Assembly: GCF_049676595.1 (NCBI RefSeq) | Contig: NZ_CP187259.1 | Location: 3,286,001-3,350,000, forward strand | Origin: Methanocella_A sp049676595 | GTDB taxonomy: Archaea; Halobacteriota; Methanocellia; Methanocellales; Methanocellaceae | Length of the DNA stretch: 64,000 nucleotides | Direction of reading: 5' to 3' | Part shown: positions 60,444 through 64,000 of the stretch, in pieces | Layout of the letters: each line of letters begins with the position of its first letter | How positions within the stretch are numbered: position 1 is the first letter of the stretch | Position numbers and translations under genes: made by a program | Notes under the pieces: generated by a model | Told to the model about the DNA's origin: nothing | Database searches by the model: none | Seen by the model: only the letters and a program-made list of their open reading frames with translations

Positions 60444-63400
60444 ATGTTTAACTTGAATCGCCTACTCTCAGTAGTGATTATTCTGGTATTGCTTGTGACT
60501 GTTTTTAGCCCTGCCATAGAGGCTTCTGTTGTCTATGGCCCGGAGAAGTTCGATAGGAACACAGGAGCGCCCGGAGCTGTCACCTCCCAGTTTCAGGTCA
60601 GCGATCCTCATGGCAATTATAGCCTGTATGTGCGAAACGGTGACCTGAACGGGGGCGGAGATGTCACCAACGGTGCCAGCAGTGCCATTGTGCGCCTGAA
60701 CGGCAACACCCTTTTCAGCGCTAAGGACTTTAACCAGAACACTTACCTGCTGAAGAAGAACGTCACTGCTCAGGACGTAAACGATCTGCAGGTCGAGGTG
60801 CGAAGCATACCCGGCAGCTACATCACTGCATGGCTGGAGGATGAATCCCCGGACATCGTCATCTTGTCGCCGTGGGAGGATACGGTGTCGGAGGGGAAGG
60901 TCCTGCTGGCAGGGTACACCACAGATCGCAATATTACCTCTATCAACCTCAAACTGAACAACGATTCGGCGTCCACCGCCATCCCGGTGACGGACGGTAA
61001 TTTTAGCACAGAAGTACAGATCAGCGGCCCTGTAAAGATCACGCTGAGCGTAGTCGACAGCACTGGCACGTTGAGGACTGCTTCGCTCTGCCTCGACGGC
61101 GACACGCTGGTCGAAAAGTACGAGAGGCAGTACGGCTTCGACCCGCTGGACCCCGATTCCGACTCGTCGCTGACCGCTGTTAGCGAGGCCGACAATGGAA
61201 TCATGGACAGCTTTGAGATCCTCGGAGGCCAGAACGCCGATAATACCAGACTTCCGGCCCTGGTCAAAGCCAGGACAGGCGCCGACCCCTTGAAGGATGA
61301 TACCGATGGTGACGGCCTGACCGACTACTATGAAGTCATGAAGCTGGGACCTTACGCTGATGTCAGGTATGTGGACTGGGACAACGATGGCATATCCGAC
61401 GCCGCCGAGGACCCGGACGAAGATAGCCTGGCGAACCTGGAAGAACAGGCATTCGGCACTAATCCCCTCATCGCCGACACAGATCGTGACGGTCTGACGG
61501 ACGGCCTTGAGGTCATGACCTTTAGCAGCAGTCCGTTCTTGGGGGACACCGACTCGGACAGCCTCGAGGATGACAGCGAATTCCGCCTCGGCACGGACCC
61601 GAACGATCCCGACAGCAATCACAACGGCATACTCGACGGTAACGAGGTCTACACTACGGCCGGCAGGAACGATTCGCTGGGCGTCACCGTGACCATCATG
61701 GGTAATGGCGACGTAGCTAAAAGCCTCGTGATCGGCTGTGAGAAATCTCCTGTCTACACAGGGATACCGGCTCTGGTTAGCCCAGCTGTAAAACTGGAAG
61801 CGGACAAGCCATTTGATAACGCGACGATCACGCTAACGTACGATGCCTGCAAGGTAAACGACACAGCGAACCTGTCCCTGTACTACTTCAACGAGTCTCT
61901 GGGCACATTCCTGCCGGTGGCTTCCACAGTGGACCCGATTAAACACACTGTGACGGGCACCACCAACCACTTCTCCCTGTACACGATCTTCCACGTGCCG
62001 ACGTGGAACGCCCTGTTCACATCAGAGATGAGCAGCGGAAGAGGCGGTTCGACCGACGTGATGTTCGTGGACGTGATGTTCACCATCGACTCGTCGGGCA
62101 GCATGAGCTGGAACGACCCCAATGGATACAGGAAGACTGCCGCCAAAAACTTCGTGGGAGCGCTGGTGCCGGGAGACAGGGCGGGAGTAGTCGATTTCGA
62201 CTCCTATGCCAGCGTGAAACAGCCGCTCACGAGTAACTTCAGTGACGTGAATAGATCCATCGACAGGCTGGACGCATCTGGAGGAACTAACATTGGGGCC
62301 GGCGTCAGCGCAGCGAACAGCCACCTCATCGCAAATGGTAACAAGAGCCACGCGTGGCTGATGATCCTGCTCACCGACGGCCAGGGGTCTTATAGCAGCT
62401 ATTACACTCAACAGGCGAAAGCCAATAACATCACCATATACACGATCGGGTTAGGTAGCAGCGTCGACAGCAACCTGCTCACCCAAATAGCCACGCAGAC
62501 AGGGGGCAAGTACTTCAGCGTATCCTCCGCAGACCAGCTGCCCCAGGTATTCCGCAACATCAGCGAGGAGATAGAGCCCATTGACTCTGATGGCGACGGG
62601 CTGTCAGATACCCTGGAAACAACCGGATTCAGGGACGGGTGCGGAAATGTGTACCATACGAACCCGAACGACCCGGACTCGGATGATGATGGGCTGCCGG
62701 ATGGAGAAGAGGCCGGAGAGCTGACAACTGCGCCGGATGGTAAAACATACTACTACTGCTTGACCAGCCCGACCAGTTCGGATACGGACTGTGATGAGCT
62801 CGGCGACTTCGACGAAGTTATGGCCTATGATACTGATCCGAGAGGCTGGGACACAGATAGCGACTGGCTGCCTGACGGGTATGAGGTCAATATTGGCACA
62901 AACCCGAATTCTGGAGATACGGATGGAGATGGGTACCCGGACTTTTTCGAGGTGGCAAGCCAAACGCAGCCCATGATGAACGGGTGGTTTAACCCGCTTG
63001 TTAAAGACATCTCCCTCGAGACACGGGCTTTGGAGTACTCTCTTGGTATGGTGGCAGGTGAATGGGCTTACCAGGGCCATGATAACACATATTTCTTGCT
63101 TGGTTGGATGACCCCGGGCCTCATTCCGGTCGTTAGTGATCTTACAGATGTCCGTGACTTTTTCGCTGCTGTTTACCACATGGATGCCGCCAGCATAGCC
63201 ATGAATGGTGCGACCGTAATCATTGATATAGCCTCAGATCTCGGGTATCTGAGTGTCATTGGCGCTGCACCTGGCTATCTTGCATCCACAATAAGTAGCG
63301 AAGTTAAGATATGTGGCAAGTTCCTTGCCAGCCACCCCCACATGATCAACACTGTCCTGCCCTTCGTGATGACCCTGTACACGAAGCTTGACAACAATAT

Positions 63401-64000
63401 CGGAAAAGCAGTAGCCACGGCCATAGAGGAGATGACCAGGGCCGGAAAAGACGGGAGCGGCATCTACAACTCGCTAAAAGGAAGGGGAATAAGCGATGCC
63501 AAGTTCGTAGAATGGTGCAGCAAAGGTGTTGTAGAACATGCCGATCTGCTCACTAGACAAGGTTCAGAACAAGCCGATATAGATAAAGTGATAGGGATAT
63601 TTGAAAAAAATGGGAGGATTGCCGCAGACTTTGATAACGTCGAACGCATTGGTAAAACAAGTGATCCTGGTAAAATCTACTGGCTTGAAAAGGGCAAATC
63701 TTCGTATGGTTCGGATCATATACATTACAGACATATAGCTGGAACTGATACTGGTAGACGTGAAACTACATTCTGGCCTGCCGGCTATTATATACAAAGG
63801 TTAGGAAAAACAACTCCCGGCAATATGAACGTGTTCAACGTAAAAGAGATGATCGAAAAAAGTGTTAAATATGGCAAACAGCCAGACCCGAATGATCCCG
63901 GAAAATTTGTCCTGGAATTATGTCCCGAGCAATATGGGATAAAGGAGATTGTTACAATCGTGGGAGATGATGGCCGGATCGTTACATCCTGGCCCAGTAA
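60444..64000 (+). CDS. Very large secreted VWA/TSP3-repeat protein with toxin-like C-terminus (partial)
   Basis: At least 1185 residues, open at the window end. A signal peptide (1-27, ending IEA) opens a secreted protein. Beta-rich N-terminal domain (about 30-230); calcium-binding TSP3-type repeats with DxDxDG at about 235-405 (DTDGDGLTD, DWDNDGISD, DSDSLEDD); a VWA domain at about 540-710 with MIDAS motif TIDSSGSMS; more TSP3 repeats to about 836 (DSDGDGLSD, DTDGDGYPD). Then a helical Gly/Ala-rich module at about 866-960 (GLIPVVSDLTDVRDFF, IDIASDLGYLSVIGAAPG) like pre-toxin segments. The end (from 1079) carries DHIHYRH and GRIVTSWP, suggestive of a BECR-fold nuclease. The last 500 bases are clearly more A/T-rich, as in exchanged toxin modules. 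Confidence 0.75.
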   Translation, partial: MFNLNRLLSVVIILVLLVTVFSPAIEASVVYGPEKFDRNTGAPGAVTSQFQVSDPHGNYSLYVRNGDLNGGGDVTNGASSAIVRLNGNTLFSAKDFNQNTYLLKKNVTAQDVNDLQVEVRSIPGSYITAWLEDESPDIVILSPWEDTVSEGKVLLAGYTTDRNITSINLKLNNDSASTAIPVTDGNFSTEVQISGPVKITLSVVDSTGTLRTASLCLDGDTLVEKYERQYGFDPLDPDSDSSLTAVSEADNGIMDSFEILGGQNADNTRLPALVKARTGADPLKDDTDGDGLTDYYEVMKLGPYADVRYVDWDNDGISDAAEDPDEDSLANLEEQAFGTNPLIADTDRDGLTDGLEVMTFSSSPFLGDTDSDSLEDDSEFRLGTDPNDPDSNHNGILDGNEVYTTAGRNDSLGVTVTIMGNGDVAKSLVIGCEKSPVYTGIPALVSPAVKLEADKPFDNATITLTYDACKVNDTANLSLYYFNESLGTFLPVASTVDPIKHTVTGTTNHFSLYTIFHVPTWNALFTSEMSSGRGGSTDVMFVDVMFTIDSSGSMSWNDPNGYRKTAAKNFVGALVPGDRAGVVDFDSYASVKQPLTSNFSDVNRSIDRLDASGGTNIGAGVSAANSHLIANGNKSHAWLMILLTDGQGSYSSYYTQQAKANNITIYTIGLGSSVDSNLLTQIATQTGGKYFSVSSADQLPQVFRNISEEIEPIDSDGDGLSDTLETTGFRDGCGNVYHTNPNDPDSDDDGLPDGEEAGELTTAPDGKTYYYCLTSPTSSDTDCDELGDFDEVMAYDTDPRGWDTDSDWLPDGYEVNIGTNPNSGDTDGDGYPDFFEVASQTQPMMNGWFNPLVKDISLETRALEYSLGMVAGEWAYQGHDNTYFLLGWMTPGLIPVVSDLTDVRDFFAAVYHMDAASIAMNGATVIIDIASDLGYLSVIGAAPGYLASTISSEVKICGKFLASHPHMINTVLPFVMTLYTKLDNNIGKAVATAIEEMTRAGKDGSGIYNSLKGRGISDAKFVEWCSKGVVEHADLLTRQGSEQADIDKVIGIFEKNGRIAADFDNVERIGKTSDPGKIYWLEKGKSSYGSDHIHYRHIAGTDTGRRETTFWPAGYYIQRLGKTTPGNMNVFNVKEMIEKSVKYGKQPDPNDPGKFVLELCPEQYGIKEIVTIVGDDGRIVTSWPS

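Noticed and set aside
60468..61622. 384-residue ORF on the minus strand within the large secreted protein gene
   Set aside because: The plus frame has a signal peptide, calcium-binding repeats and a VWA domain; the minus frame has none and is an antisense shadow.

Overview
The window reads as chromosomal DNA of a methanogenic euryarchaeon. The pointers are an MptE-like kinase of methanopterin synthesis, a Tfx-family regulator, archaeal RPA with its associated protein, a membrane-anchored LonB, a split GMP synthase, archaeal Thg1, pilin-like proteins, G/C-rich third codon positions and GGTGATC-type ribosome binding sites with TATA-type promoters. Methanocellales (Methanocella) is my best guess; this is inference, since no rRNA gene is present. 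I saw no tRNA, rRNA or CRISPR array.

Layout. 1-3.2 kb: four type IV pilin-like proteins as two convergent pairs. 3.2-11 kb: class II HMG-CoA reductase, a winged-helix AlkZ-like protein, a small lipoprotein, and the overlapping ileS / mptE-like pair. 11-14 kb: small membrane proteins, three of them related. 14-19.2 kb: radical SAM protein, two cupredoxins (one with lost copper ligands), two cysteine-cluster proteins, a peroxiredoxin-like protein and the GMP synthase glutaminase subunit. 19.8-24 kb: AbiEi-like regulator, two odd secreted proteins, and the RPA/RPAP operon. 24-33 kb: a membrane beta-propeller protein with cytoplasmic helix-turn-helix domains, a PUA protein, a probably frameshifted membrane protein, a PAS histidine kinase followed by a remnant of a second one, the tRNA G10 methylase, and an ACT/UPF0210 pair. 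33-40 kb: three related lipoproteins, an FMN-binding protein and tldD/pmbA. 40-48 kb: lonB, a large CARDB-like secreted protein overlapping an RND exporter, a lipoprotein apparently starting at ACG, and a lone response regulator. 48.8-52.5 kb: an SsuABC/TauABC-type importer with a divergent regulator. 52.5-60 kb: TraB-like protein, site-2 protease, PRC-barrel protein, MFS transporter, thg1, fdhD, tfx and a DUF1786 protein. 60.4 kb to the end: a very large secreted protein, open at the window edge, with calcium-binding repeats, a VWA domain and a toxin-like C-terminus.

The most unusual feature is the set of intergenic repeats. At least seven families occur in the longer gene-free gaps. Most are inverted repeats whose arms are built from short purine-rich units of about 8-9 bases. 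One family is a 130-bp element (four copies, both orientations, conserved core); one copy has been entered by a separate 84-bp hairpin element. Another family carries 61-bp tandem units.

The best candidates for new biology are the toxin-like C-terminus of the protein at 60444, the repeat system, the propeller/helix-turn-helix sensor-regulator, and the ACG-start lipoprotein. Several starts were moved from the longest reading frame to a downstream codon with a clear ribosome binding site; this is stated in the entries.
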